A stretch of DNA of 64,000 nt, taken from Symsagittifera roscoffensis (taxonomy: Eukaryota; Xenacoelomorpha; Acoela; Convolutidae). Both the position numbers and the translations under genes were made by a program. The notes under the pieces are model-generated. The model was not told the DNA's origin. It did no database searches and worked only from the letters and a program-made list of their open reading frames with translations. The stretch spans positions 71,819,617 through 71,883,616 of the forward strand of contig NC_087063.1 of NCBI RefSeq assembly GCF_963678635.1. The letters are read 5' to 3'. Positions 28,609 through 39,109 of the stretch are shown here, piece after piece. Each line of letters starts with the position of its first letter. The first letter of the stretch is position 1.

Positions 28609-30285
28609 ATGAATTCCGACACTAATTCACATATCTCAGTTTTATACTCCACCTCACAACTCAATAACCCGAATATTGAAACCCCCGATGAATTCGCCGA
28701 TTCAGAACCATCCCCATCCAATAATTTTCATAACTCTTCAAATTTTTCTCAACCCCCTTTTCAACCTATATTATCAAATAACCCTGACCCAATCAATTCT
28801 ACACCCTCTTATGCTTCCCAAGTTACCCCAACCTACTCCTCATTTCATTCTGACCAATCATCTAATTCTCCAGACACCCCCCGAATCTCCCCAGAGCTAA
28901 ATAATTTTATAACCCTCCAACAACAACCCTACCACCTTCACACCCCAACCATAAACCAAATCTCTTCCACAATAGATTCATCCAACCCACCTACCCCTAC
29001 ACCCTCTTCAAATTATACTGAATCATTAGCACCATCATCCACATCTACTGAATCTTCACTCAACACTAATAGAGCTTACCGCACTTTTAAAAGAAAGTTC
29101 CCCAACCATCCTTTCCCAGCAAAACCAGGAACAGCCCGTGAATACATCAACCATCCCAAGCACACTAACACCAAAGAATTTTTAGCTATTAACTTACCCT
29201 CATTCCCACAATACACCTTAAACACCCCTCACGACACTAACGAAACACGCAGCTTTGTAGACGAATACGTTTTAATGCCCACTCTCTCTTGGACCTCATA
29301 TTATTATTTTACTAATCCCCTTTGCTTACCTTTATCTAGCACTCACATCGATATAGAGCGAAATAAGGACATGCTATATCGACTCACTACACCACTAACC
29401 GCTAGACAATTTACTTACGTTGGATATAAAAAATCACTAAAAACACACACTGCACCTAGAGCTAATGAATATACACTCGAATACTATGATCATAACATCA
29501 TCAGAGCTAACCAAGATCAATTCTTAGACGACGATCGCTTCGCTAATCCACAAATCACCGAGAAATTTTTCATCACAACACCATATGTATTTACATTAAA
29601 CATCTTCGATCGAAAGTTTGACCACATTATTTCAGAAGCACTAACAGACACACAAGCATACGAAAGTTTTAAAGAACGCTTCCAAATATTTTCACTAACC
29701 TTTCATTTCCTTGCACCACACGAAAGAGATTTACACTGCTCACACAATATTATGTTGCGCACTAAACAAACCCACACATATAGTTATTATCGCTTCATCC
29801 AAAATCACTTTGACCTACACACACCCTCTAGACAACCACACCATCGTTTTCAATTCATTAATTCCAAATACACTTCACCATTTTTCCTAAATTTCACATA
29901 TTGCATTAAAGATACTAACCTTCATGGTATTCTTCGCAATTATGATCCCATAACCCAAATGTACATCTTCTGTCCCATCACCAAGACCTTCAACGCCGAA
30001 GAATCCCGACCCTTCCTTATCCCGCACGAGTTTGTACAACCTATAGAAATCCCAATTTTAGAATTCATCCACAACACTAAATTCAATCACAAATTATATA
30101 ATCTAATCCAAAACACACCTTACGAGTTTGCAGTTGGCACTGAAGAACTAACCACCATTAAGGCACTTCAATTGCTTTGGCCACTGCTTCAGACTAAAAA
30201 TATCATCCGCATCTTAGCTAAACTACTAACAACTTCCGATCTCATCCACGACATCTTCCCCCACGGTTTTTTCCCCGACAACTAA
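28609..30285 (+). CDS. 558 aa post-envelope ORF of unknown function
   Basis: It runs from ATG 28609 to TAA 30285. Residues 1-155 are Ser/Pro/Asn/Thr-rich and probably disordered. Residues 160-558 look folded, with many aromatic and charged segments (LSWTSYYYFTNPLCLPLS, LTTPLTARQFTYVGYKKS, FQIFSLTFHFLAPHERDLHC, YEFAVGTEELTTIKALQLLW). There is no signal peptide or obvious membrane span, and no enzyme motif that I recognise. Its codon use contains more C than gag-pol. Diverged, broken homologues lie on the minus strand at about 34950-36080 (FSWISFFNFTKVLKIPL matches the SW-tract). The gene therefore belongs to the element family and has been kept for some time. Its position between env and the 3' LTR is that of accessory genes in complex retroviruses, but no relationship to those can be claimed. 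Confidence 0.8.
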   Translation: MNSDTNSHISVLYSTSQLNNPNIETPDEFADSEPSPSNNFHNSSNFSQPPFQPILSNNPDPINSTPSYASQVTPTYSSFHSDQSSNSPDTPRISPELNNFITLQQQPYHLHTPTINQISSTIDSSNPPTPTPSSNYTESLAPSSTSTESSLNTNRAYRTFKRKFPNHPFPAKPGTAREYINHPKHTNTKEFLAINLPSFPQYTLNTPHDTNETRSFVDEYVLMPTLSWTSYYYFTNPLCLPLSSTHIDIERNKDMLYRLTTPLTARQFTYVGYKKSLKTHTAPRANEYTLEYYDHNIIRANQDQFLDDDRFANPQITEKFFITTPYVFTLNIFDRKFDHIISEALTDTQAYESFKERFQIFSLTFHFLAPHERDLHCSHNIMLRTKQTHTYSYYRFIQNHFDLHTPSRQPHHRFQFINSKYTSPFFLNFTYCIKDTNLHGILRNYDPITQMYIFCPITKTFNAEESRPFLIPHEFVQPIEIPILEFIHNTKFNHKLYNLIQNTPYEFAVGTEELTTIKALQLLWPLLQTKNIIRILAKLLTTSDLIHDIFPHGFFPDN

Positions 30286-31899
30286 CAGGTAAGTATGAAT
30301 TAAATGTATATTACTAACTAATTACAATATTAGAAACTCACCATTCTTTATCCATGTTTTCTTTAAATTTTTAGCCTTCATCCGACAATCATCTAAAAAA
30401 TTCACAAAAGAAAATTAAAAAATCGAAAACTTCTTCAAACAATTTCAAAATTCTATTAATCTTTTACACTCATAAATTTAATAAATTTAATACCAATGCA
30501 GTAAATTCATTTATAAATTTCTCCCCAAGCAGTAAATCTAATAATGATGAAAATTTGTAAATTAATTTTTCCCAATAAAAAGCAGTAAAATTCAAAATTC
30601 TATGTAGTAAATTGATAAAACGCAAATGCAGAACTAACCTTTTGATATTCTCATTTATTCGCACAGAAATTCTATCCACACTCGCACAGCTCGCCCACGA
30701 AGAATTGTTTAGAATAATGAATTTCAGTTTCAAGTTTTAACACTCAACAACTCTAACACACGATAACACGTTTTCAACTTTCCTTTAACCCGGTTGGAAA
30801 GGAATCATATACTAAACAAAACTAACCAACGCAGCTTACTAAATACCACAAATCATAGAATAACAGCATGACTAAGAAAAGGAAACCAACGGTACCCAAA
30901 CCGGATTAACCCAGTTTAAAACTGGATAAATTATTCTTTTGAAGACTATTATAAAGTCTCAGAAAGAAATAATAAAACACAAAAAAGTCGAAAGACGAAC
31001 CCATACCACAAACAGTTTGATTTTTGAAAAAAGGACACAACCAACAAGACATAAGAAAAAACCACAACAACTCAACATAAAACGTTGTCACATAACAGGA
31101 CCCCTCACAAAAACCGCATGAAATCATACTCCCACTCCTGGCCTAACCCACCAGGAAGGACGTCTTGAGCATGCTCTATAGCCGGCCTAACCCACCGCGC
31201 TACATCCACGCTTTGTGACCACACCTCTATTTTTAATAAGAGCTACTCAAGGGTGAGTAACTCTTCAAAATAACCGAACTAAAACAAGAAGCTTTTGTGA
31301 AAACAACTAACTAAAATCATAATTAAAAAATATTAAACTAATAAAAGTTTTATAAAATGTAAATTACATTATGCAATACATAGATCAGAATACAACACCA
31401 AGGACGAACATCTAAAGACAAAACGACCCCACTACACTCGAGAGAGAATGGCCAACTACAATCGATATGCCACTCACAATCACAACTCAAAGGATTTAGA
31501 GTACGACTTGACTTCGCAGAAAAGGACTTCATTGAACTAGACCAATGACCACCTCGATGTTCAAGTATACGTACAGATCCGAGTAACCAGGCATCCCCTC
31601 CACGCACAATCTCCATGCCATTCCCAAACTAGATCAGACACAAAAGAAGTTCTCCACGAAGAACAGAAAAACCTGACATAGCCAACCATTCTGAAATCAG
31701 ATTTGAGTTTGTTGCAAAGACTTAGTCGTTGTCACTAGAAGACACAACGTCTTATGTCCCTAACTCCAGCTTCCTGGAACTTCTCTAACAAAGAGGAAAC
31801 GGAAGAAAATTATGATGTTCGCCAAATACCAACGTCCATCATCCATCCTTCGAATTGCAGAAGAACTATTCTAAAAAAACTCTGTAAAACCCGGATGGG
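30286..31899 (+). other. 3' untranslated region of the retroelement
   Basis: About 1.6 kb without a supported gene. A consensus donor CAG|GTAAGT follows the last stop at once. Candidate acceptors are tacaatattag ending at 30333, preceded by TACTAAC (30312-30318), and tttaaatttttag ending at 30375. Further on, ggcctaacccacc occurs twice (31140-31152 and 31184-31196). The bases before the 3' LTR, cccggatggg, form only a weak polypurine tract. Confidence 0.55.
30289..30375 (+). other. putative short intron in the 3' UTR
   Basis: The donor GTAAGT at 30289 and the branch-like TACTAAC are followed by AG at 30333 (45 nt) or AG at 30375 after a T-rich run (87 nt). Alternatively the donor could serve a longer splice. 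This is motif evidence only. Confidence 0.4.
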
Positions 31900-32265
31900 T
31901 GGAACCTGATCTAAACTACATTTTATGATTGGATAAATTAGATATTTTACCAATGTAAAGTATTTAATATTAACCAATCATGATCCATATAACTAACAAC
32001 CCACTTATTTGTAAGTGCTGAAATTACTTGTAATTTCAGCACCAGAGAGATTTGAATTTAACTTAGAAATTAGTTGAACTCTCCCGAGCACTTCAGCAGC
32101 CGCAATAAACCAGTATACCCTAGATCTATTGAGCCTAGCAGAGACTAGTTAAACAACCTGAGACTAGATAGTATAAGAGTAAGATTAGGATCGGTATTAG
32201 ACTAAGAAGTTGCACGAATCTATCCGGCCGAAAATAAGATAGCGTGACGAGCAGACGGTGTACCC
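31900..32265 (+). repeat. 3' LTR, truncated by assembly gap
   Basis: The sequence matches 13421-13786 base for base by eye, including the palindrome and AATAAA, and then runs into N. About 44 bp of LTR should remain in the gap before host sequence resumes. Confidence 0.9.
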
Positions 32266-32465
32266 NNNNNNNNNNNNNNNNNNNNNNNNNNNNNNNNNNN
32301 NNNNNNNNNNNNNNNNNNNNNNNNNNNNNNNNNNNNNNNNNNNNNNNNNNNNNNNNNNNNNNNNNNNNNNNNNNNNNNNNNNNNNNNNNNNNNNNNNNNN
32401 NNNNNNNNNNNNNNNNNNNNNNNNNNNNNNNNNNNNNNNNNNNNNNNNNNNNNNNNNNNNNNNNN
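32266..32465. other. assembly gap (200 N)
   Basis: 200 undetermined bases begin inside the 3' LTR. The sequence after it does not match the LTR end or leader, so the true right boundary and target duplication are hidden here. Confidence 0.99.
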
Positions 32466-33354
32466 CCAATTAGCTAGCCTCAATTCGATTTAGAACGAAT
32501 TTGTTGGAACACGCAATAATTCGCCGCGCATAAATAATTCGCGTTACGCTCTATTCATTATGAATAAACTCTTCAAAGCGCAAATAATTTAGACAACAAC
32601 ATGGCATATTTGTCAATTTTAAAATCCTCAGAGCTTTACAAAAAAGTTATCTGAGATGAAATGTATTTTTAATTCAAACTCAGGGAATCAGTATCTTTAT
32701 TAGGGTATAAAAAATTTGGTTGAAAATAATTACTTCGATTGGTGAAAATTGACTGCAAAAACCACACGAAGCATTTTATTTCGTTTTTTCGAAAGTCAGA
32801 AAAAAAATCATTAAAAAGAAAAATTCCTGTCTAAATTCAATTTTGTCACCTTTGTTTCATAAAGCAAAACTACCTGTACCCACATTTTACCTAGCTTCAA
32901 CGCAAAAATACGTGTACCAAACTACTAAGTTTTTTGGCAAGTTGTAATTTTTGGTTAGAAATGCTGAGTTGTAATCTAAATTTCCGACCAGAGTTTTCTT
33001 ACAAAATGTATATATGTAGGAGGAATTTTCTTTAAAAATTTGAATCTGATTTCAGATCAAAACTTAACTCAAACTAATTTGTTTCAAGCCAGAAAAAATT
33101 TCTGGTGGATTTCAGGCCCCGATCTTGTTTGATAGACAAAAGCGGTAACAACTAGACCGCGTGACTTAAGAAAAGCAGAAGCTGTAGCAACCAAATGCAA
33201 CGTAACATTTGATATTAATTTTTAATGACATGCTTCGATTCTTCTGTTTACTCAAAGTATGTAGAATCAACAATTATCTTGTTTCGATTGAGAGGTGAAT
33301 TGATTTTAGAACTTTTTTCGAGAAAATTTTGTGATCTTTTGTTGGATGAGAAAC
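32466..33354. other. non-coding stretch right of the gap
   Basis: AT-rich with no supported gene or recognised repeat family. A short palindromic area with aataattcg occurs near 32514-32549. Confidence 0.5.
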
Positions 33355-33700
33355 AATTAGTATCTGTATAGAAAAGTAGCTTATGGGTGGCTTTCTCATA
33401 GATTGATTTCTGATAGAATTCACCGTCTGTTCGTTACGCTTTCGAATTTTTAGCCGGATAGATTCGTGAAAGTTCTTAGTCTAATACCGATCCCAATCTA
33501 ACGTTTCTATTTCCTTGTTTAAATAGAAGTATTATGTACTGGTATTCTTGCGAGAAGAGTGACAGTTGCTCGGTTCGGTGAAATAGTTGCTGTCGAGAAA
33601 GAAGCAGAGATTAGATTGACGAGGATTGTAGTGAGTAGAAGATTTGTATCGAGGCTGCATTTTCATCTAATGATATGTCGAAATTGTTAAGTAGAGCAAG
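33355..33700 (-). repeat. degraded LTR of a related element
   Basis: The reverse complement of about 33370-33525 aligns with 13690-13820 of the intact LTR, including ggatcggtattagactaag, cacgaatctatccggc and cagacggtg. It diverges by many substitutions. Its position makes it the 3' LTR of the minus-strand element that follows. The outer limits are approximate. Confidence 0.75.
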
Positions 33701-34940
33701 ACTACGCGCATTCTCAACTTTTTTTTAAATAGCCAGAATAAGATTGACTTCTCTCACTACGTTCCGAATTTTTGAATTCAAAATCGAGTTGGCAATTGTT
33801 CTTGTTCAATGGATACCTTTGCTTCAATATTGGCTCTTTACTTCATATACTGTGAGTGTTATGACTGCGGCAACAAAACCATTAGATTTGCCATTCCAGA
33901 GTCGGAATGCGTCGAGTTTCATCTCTTTTTTACTGCTCGTTTCTTTGAGAAATGTTTTACATTATATATTTGCCTTTTCTGATAAAATCAGTTTTCGTAA
34001 TGATCTTTGATGGTTTTTTTCGCAAAAGCGTTTGAATTAGTTCTGTTATTTTGATGAGTTGTTGGCAGAGGTCAGTAAAGAGTTTTTTTCAGTGTCTTTT
34101 TGAGTAGATTTTCTACTTGTGTGTAACTTTTTCATTCTTTTTTTGTATCAGGTGTTTTCTTCTTAATTTTTTTTGTATCCTTTCTGAAAAACTAAGGATT
34201 TTTGGTTCGTCTTATCTTAGTTTATTAGCATTTCATGTGGTCTTATTGAAACTTCAAATTCAAGTTCAAAATGAACGTTTCTCTAGTTTAACTTGACTTC
34301 AATCTGGTTTGAATACCGTGAGTATTTCTGTACGTGTTTTTGGTATGTTGGTATTAGTAAGCTGCAATTGCGTTTTAAGCTTAGCTTAGTTCTTTCTTGC
34401 AGCCGGGTTAGGGGAAAGTTTGAAAGATAAGAAAGCAAGTTAAAGTTGTTATCAGTTCGTTTTCAAAGTAGAAATTCATTTATTTTCAAATATCATAGAT
34501 GAGAGTTAGGTTAAACTGTGGAAAAGAGTGCGTAAAACTAGGGCGAGTCAAATAGCAAACTGGGAAACTCACAAAGAACTCCTAAAAAAGTTATTTCTTA
34601 TCTAAATTTATAACTTTTTATTATATCATAACTTTGTATAGAAAATTTACTGCGTCCTTGTATTAAATTATGGCGGCGTAAAAAAAAACACTGCAGTATA
34701 GAAATTTACAACAAACAGTTAGCATATAGATTTAAAAAATTTACAATAGTTTCATTTTATATTTTGACTTTTTTATTGCTTTCAGAATTTTATGTTGAAA
34801 TCTAAAAAAAAATTGGTGAGGCCAGCATAGAAAAATTTTAAATGAAACCTCAATATTAAACTAAAATAAAATGAATTCATACATAGCGTGATTGGATTAC
34901 GAAAAAAACCATTGAGGAAGTTTCAGTTGTGAGTTAGTGC
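33701..34940. other. non-coding region, probably 3' UTR of the degraded element
   Basis: No gene is supported. On the minus strand this interval corresponds in position to the 3' untranslated region of the intact element, but similarity by eye is weak. Confidence 0.35.
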
Positions 34941-34944
34941 ATTA

Positions 34945-36080
34945 AAAGCTTTACGAGCTTGTGAATGACGTTCTTAGTTCGTACAAGTGGCCAAAGAAAA
35001 TCAAGTGTGCGGATGGTATTGAATTCTTCAGGAGTGGCAGTAATTTCATGGTGAGTATTCTGCATGACATTTTAGACAGCTGGTCGTTGAAATTAAAATT
35101 GTAATTGTTTTCTATAAAGGGTATTTTGAAAGCTTGGATGTCCAAATAGAAGATGACTGTGTGTTCGTAGTGCGTGGTGGGAAGTGAGTTAGTATTACGA
35201 CGGATAAAACAATTGAATACATGCGATATCAATGAGGTTTTTGAGTTGCCGTGCGTTAATTAATTGGTAGTTTATGGTGGTATCAAGTTCACCGCCTTTG
35301 TTTCTTCTCAATGGTATTTTCAAAACCTTAGTGAAGTTAAAAAACGATATCCAGGAGAAGGTGTCGCATTGGTTATGCGCTTTGGTGATATCATGTGATC
35401 ATTGAGGGAAAAATGGGATGTTTTCGAATAACAGTATCGACAAGTTAGTTTGTCTAGGGTGGTTTCTACGAATGAGTCGTGATGAGGATGGTCGGTTGGT
35501 TAATTATATAGATGGATTCTTGAGGTACTTTCTGCCCATGATAATGTGTTGTGCATGAGTGGGAGCATTACGAAAGGATGATATCGTTGTTTCCGACGGT
35601 GAAGCTGATTTAGTGAGTCGATGGATAGTAAAATGTCGGTTACTGTTATGAGTTTATTGTTGGTGTTGGATAAAAACGTCGAGGTCATGTTCAATTTGGT
35701 CGTCTGTGATAGGGCTTGAAGTATCAGAGAGGTTACTAGAGAGGGGGTAAAGAATGGGGTTTGCATCAGTATAAGAGGAACTGGAATAGGGGATGGTTAC
35801 TGTGGGAGAAAATAATGGGGTTGCGAGAAATTATTGGGGCTTGGATGAGAGTCTAAAATTTTGTCAAGAGTGTCAAAGGCGGGGTTATATAGAGACTTAT
35901 TAGTATCAAAAACTGTTCGTATAAAATCATCGGAGAGCATGTGAGGTGAGTTAGGTGGGAAATTTGAAAACTGGGGCTAAAAATTGCAAGAAAAAAAAAA
36001 GCGGATGGAACTTGAATTGTCAGAAGGTTGTTATTGAACGTTGGAAGGATAAGAGAGGTAACGGCTGAAAGATCCAATTT
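34945..36080 (-). pseudogene. broken homologue of the 558 aa ORF
   Basis: Minus-strand frames with many stops and shifts retain the order of the 558 aa protein: a Pro/Ser/Leu-rich N-terminal part (36077-35700), then FSWISFFNFTKVLKIPL and an INARQ segment matching LSWTSYYYF and LTARQ. The gene is dead, but it shows that the accessory ORF is ancestral to the family. Confidence 0.65.
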
Positions 36081-36099
36081 GGCGGCGCATTGTGGGCTG

Positions 36100-38260
36100 A
36101 AAACATTTATGTTGCTCTGGTTGTAGTATGTGTTTGGTTTTGTTGAAATTTTCTTATTGTATTCGCTAATTTGTGGGTCTAATAGTTTTTTATTGATAGA
36201 TGTCGAGAAAAGTCCAAAATGTCCCGCAAATAAAATTCAGCTTACGCTTGCTTGTTTGTTGACATGTGTATGCTTTAAATACTTGTTTATTAAGTTAAAA
36301 TCCGATGAAACTAAGCATTGTATAAGAAATTTTTAATTTTCATAGAATGTAATAGCGCCATCATAAGAATTCTAAGAGGTCACCTTTTATATCTAAAAAC
36401 CCTCGGTTTTTCATTGGAGATATATTTTGAGGTCAATAATTTTCTCCGTTTAGGTAGATATAGGTTTTGATAACATAAAAATATCCACTGTAATCTTGTG
36501 TGTAGATATCAGAGAAGCCCAATGTTTTGGCGAGTTTTCAGAAATTTTGATCTGTTGATTGCCCGTTGAATAATGTCGTTTTTTGTGGAAACTGTTTGAA
36601 ATTGTTGTTTACGGATATGATGAGTATTTTTTTAAAGAGGCTTTAAAATGGGGTATGACGTGAAAAGATCATTTTTGTCTTCGTCTGAATTTAGTTGTAC
36701 TGCGTTGTGGCTATCTTTTGACCCTCATGGGTTAACGGTATTCCAAAAAAAGCACGTCGTAATGATGTATCTACAAAATGTTTTTTTTTTTTAATTTTGT
36801 CGGTATTCTTTGGTATTCTCCACTGTCTTCAAAAACATAGAGTGACGAGAATTTTTAGTTCAAGTTTAGTAACAAAGGTTGTTTTTCTTCGTAATCAAAA
36901 ACACTTGAGCGGTTGCCTGAGACTAGGTGTCCTGAATGGGAGATTTTTAATACAGCTTATGAGAATGATTGTAAAATTTGTGTTCTTTCAAGTTCATATA
37001 AATGATAGAGTGCTTCAACTTCTGATGATAACATTCTTGAAAAATTCTACTTATAGTGTGGTCAAGTTTCTTGTCGAGATGGATTTCTGAATACCTTGCT
37101 CCAAATTATGTGTGAATCTTTAGTATCAATTCTTGTAAGCGTGTAATGTCACTATTTTTGGTGGAAATTTTCAAACGATTCGTCCGTTTTGCTTTGCAGT
37201 GTGACTGGTATGTAAGGTTTTTCGTAGTTTCTGTTTTTGATTTGAAGCACGTTTTGAATCATCAATCCTTTTTCATATTCAATTCGTAATTCAGAGAATG
37301 AGTACTAATTAGTGGTTTCCAATAATTGCATGCTAATTCAGTATCAGGGTATATTTGAAAACGTGTCAATTTATTTTCAAAACCTTGTATGTTTCTATAA
37401 GGACTTTCAGCTGATAATTTTTTCTAATTTGATTAACTTGTTCAAACGGTATAGAAGCGATGAAACCATTTTTGTGGAATAGAATATTTCTTGCTGCAAT
37501 TTTAGCAACTTGAAATATAGTAAATTGGTCTTCGGGAAGACAGACAATGGTTGCCTGCGTGCGGGTGGTTGGATCGCAATATCCTTGATCCTTTTTACAG
37601 AGTAAGCAAAATCCTTGATAAAATTTAGCATCATCTTTTAAATGGCGTATAACTGGAACTTGAATTTTCCAACCAAAAATTTCATTTCTCGGTATCATGA
37701 GTCTTTTTTGCAAGCTACACAATTGGATGGAACAATTAATCAAATGTGTGATATCCAAAATTTATCATGATGGTCGTAAATTAAACTTTCGTACGCAACG
37801 TGGCAGGAGATTTTTTGATCTAGACGTATATGGCCTCGATTTTGTTCAAGTTGATGTACATCTGTTGAATCTGGGAAGTGTGAAAAGTGTTCGAGTTTTG
37901 CTTTTTTGGTTTGCTTTTTGTAAATGATTCAGTTCGTTTTGACAGTCTTCGGGATTAAGATGTGATAATTTTTCAATATTACATTAGAAGTACGGGTCAT
38001 AGTCGAGTTTAGTTTTGTTTCCCTTTCAGAATCATGAACAATGTTTTTTTTTCAGAAATATTTCCTGTAATTTTATAGTTTGTGAGATATGTAGCCCGAG
38101 CTTTTGAGTTAATTGTTGTAATTAAAATAGTTGTTTCGACTGCTTGGGGTTCGAATTCGCATTGTGTCTTTTGGTTCATTTATGTAGTGTTTTCTGTTAA
38201 ATAACTTCGCAATCATTGTGAGATACAATAAGGTCCTGCGGTAAAGTTCGTGGAGACGGG
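36100..38260 (-). pseudogene. env: broken envelope gene of the degraded element
   Basis: Minus-strand frames match the intact envelope along its length. The segment at 37366-37758 contains KKDQGYCDPTTRTQATIV and QVAKIAARNILFH. The part near 36800 retains LYVFED, and about 36200 matches the region after the membrane anchor. The N-terminus near 38230 retains LIVSHNDCE. Several stops and frameshifts are present. Across the joint where the intact copy is split (near 36900) this copy keeps a single frame. Confidence 0.75.
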
Positions 38261-38299
38261 TTTTTGTGTATGGTTCGTTTTAGATGTTTTAAGAGGAAA

Positions 38300-39090
38300 A
38301 TGAAATTATTCAATAATTTTTTTGTTTTTACATGTGTATGATACTCCTGTTAAAAGAAATTCAAAATGATGTATAACCAAGGCTCTTTTTTAAGTATCTA
38401 TCGTATCTGCAAAATGATACTGTGCAACTAAAAGGAGGAGTCAAGGGTTGAACTGTAATGTCTGATTGAGATAATGATAACGGATTATTGGTAAGATTAA
38501 TTATTTATAGAGTTATTATTTGAATGTTGTGATCTTGGATATCTTTGTGTATGTCGTGTCTATACTGTAGTTGATTCTGACTTAGGGGTTTATTTGTAAT
38601 TTTTAGTTCTTGATATCTAATGTTTAGATGATGTTGAAGTTTTTTTGTGAATAAATTTAACTATGATATACCTGTTACAGAAGGTGTTGATGTAAGCAAA
38701 AAGTTTCTGGTAGGTTTCTGGTAGTATTTCTGATCAAATAACTATTGTGTCGTTGGCGAGGTTTGGTTCACCTTGGGGGTATTGTATAGTCCATCCAATG
38801 GGGAAGCCTTTCTGAAGAGGTTGAAGGATTAATGGGTTTTTTCTGATTTTTTCAGAAGTTGGTAATAAACCTAGGTAGTCTGATGAAAATTTTGGTGTAT
38901 TTGTTGCGAATTGAAATTTACAGGCAGAGGGATGCTTTGTAGTGTTTTGGTTGAGAAATCGAGAGGGGTATAAGTAGGTGAAGAGGGTAATTCGAATTGA
39001 ACTCGTGATGTTGTCCCAAAGCCAAAAGTCCCGTTTCGTCTTGGATGATATAATTGTCGATCAATTTGAATGATCGAGTTTTGGTTTTGA
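38300..39090 (-). pseudogene. broken homologue of the ATG-less accessory ORF
   Basis: Minus-strand reading gives, in order, HPRRNGTFG, VQFELPSSPT, LPTSEKIRKNPL, PQGEPNLANDTIVI and GVSYTC, interrupted by stops and shifts. Each matches the intact 378-codon frame in the same order. It abuts integrase sequence at 39118, so the N-terminal third and the mini-ORFs have been deleted. Confidence 0.75.
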
Positions 39091-39109
39091 CTTTGGTGCG
39101 TGGTTCTAT

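Larger units (their letters stand above)
13421..32309 (+). mobile_element. giant envelope-bearing Ty3/gypsy-class LTR retroelement
   Basis: The element spans LTR to LTR (the 3' end is inferred from LTR length, part of it in the gap), about 18.9 kb, roughly two to three times the usual length for this class. The Pol order protease-RT-RNase H-integrase places it in Ty3/gypsy (Metaviridae), and an envelope gene after integrase makes it errantivirus-like in plan. Beyond gag-pol-env it carries ORF1, ORF2, two hydrophobic mini-ORFs, an ATG-less 378-codon frame and a 558 aa ORF. The sense strand is A- and C-rich and conspicuously poor in G from end to end, unlike the flanks. The identical LTR segments show recent insertion, yet Gag, integrase and env are interrupted by a stop or single-base shifts. 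Confidence 0.93.

Noticed and set aside
15235-30285. Minus-strand open frames across the intact element, many Phe/Leu/Val-rich
   Set aside because: They are mirror readings of A/C-rich coding sequence, with no independent support.
32197-32483. Open frames spanning the N run
   Set aside because: They consist of undetermined bases.
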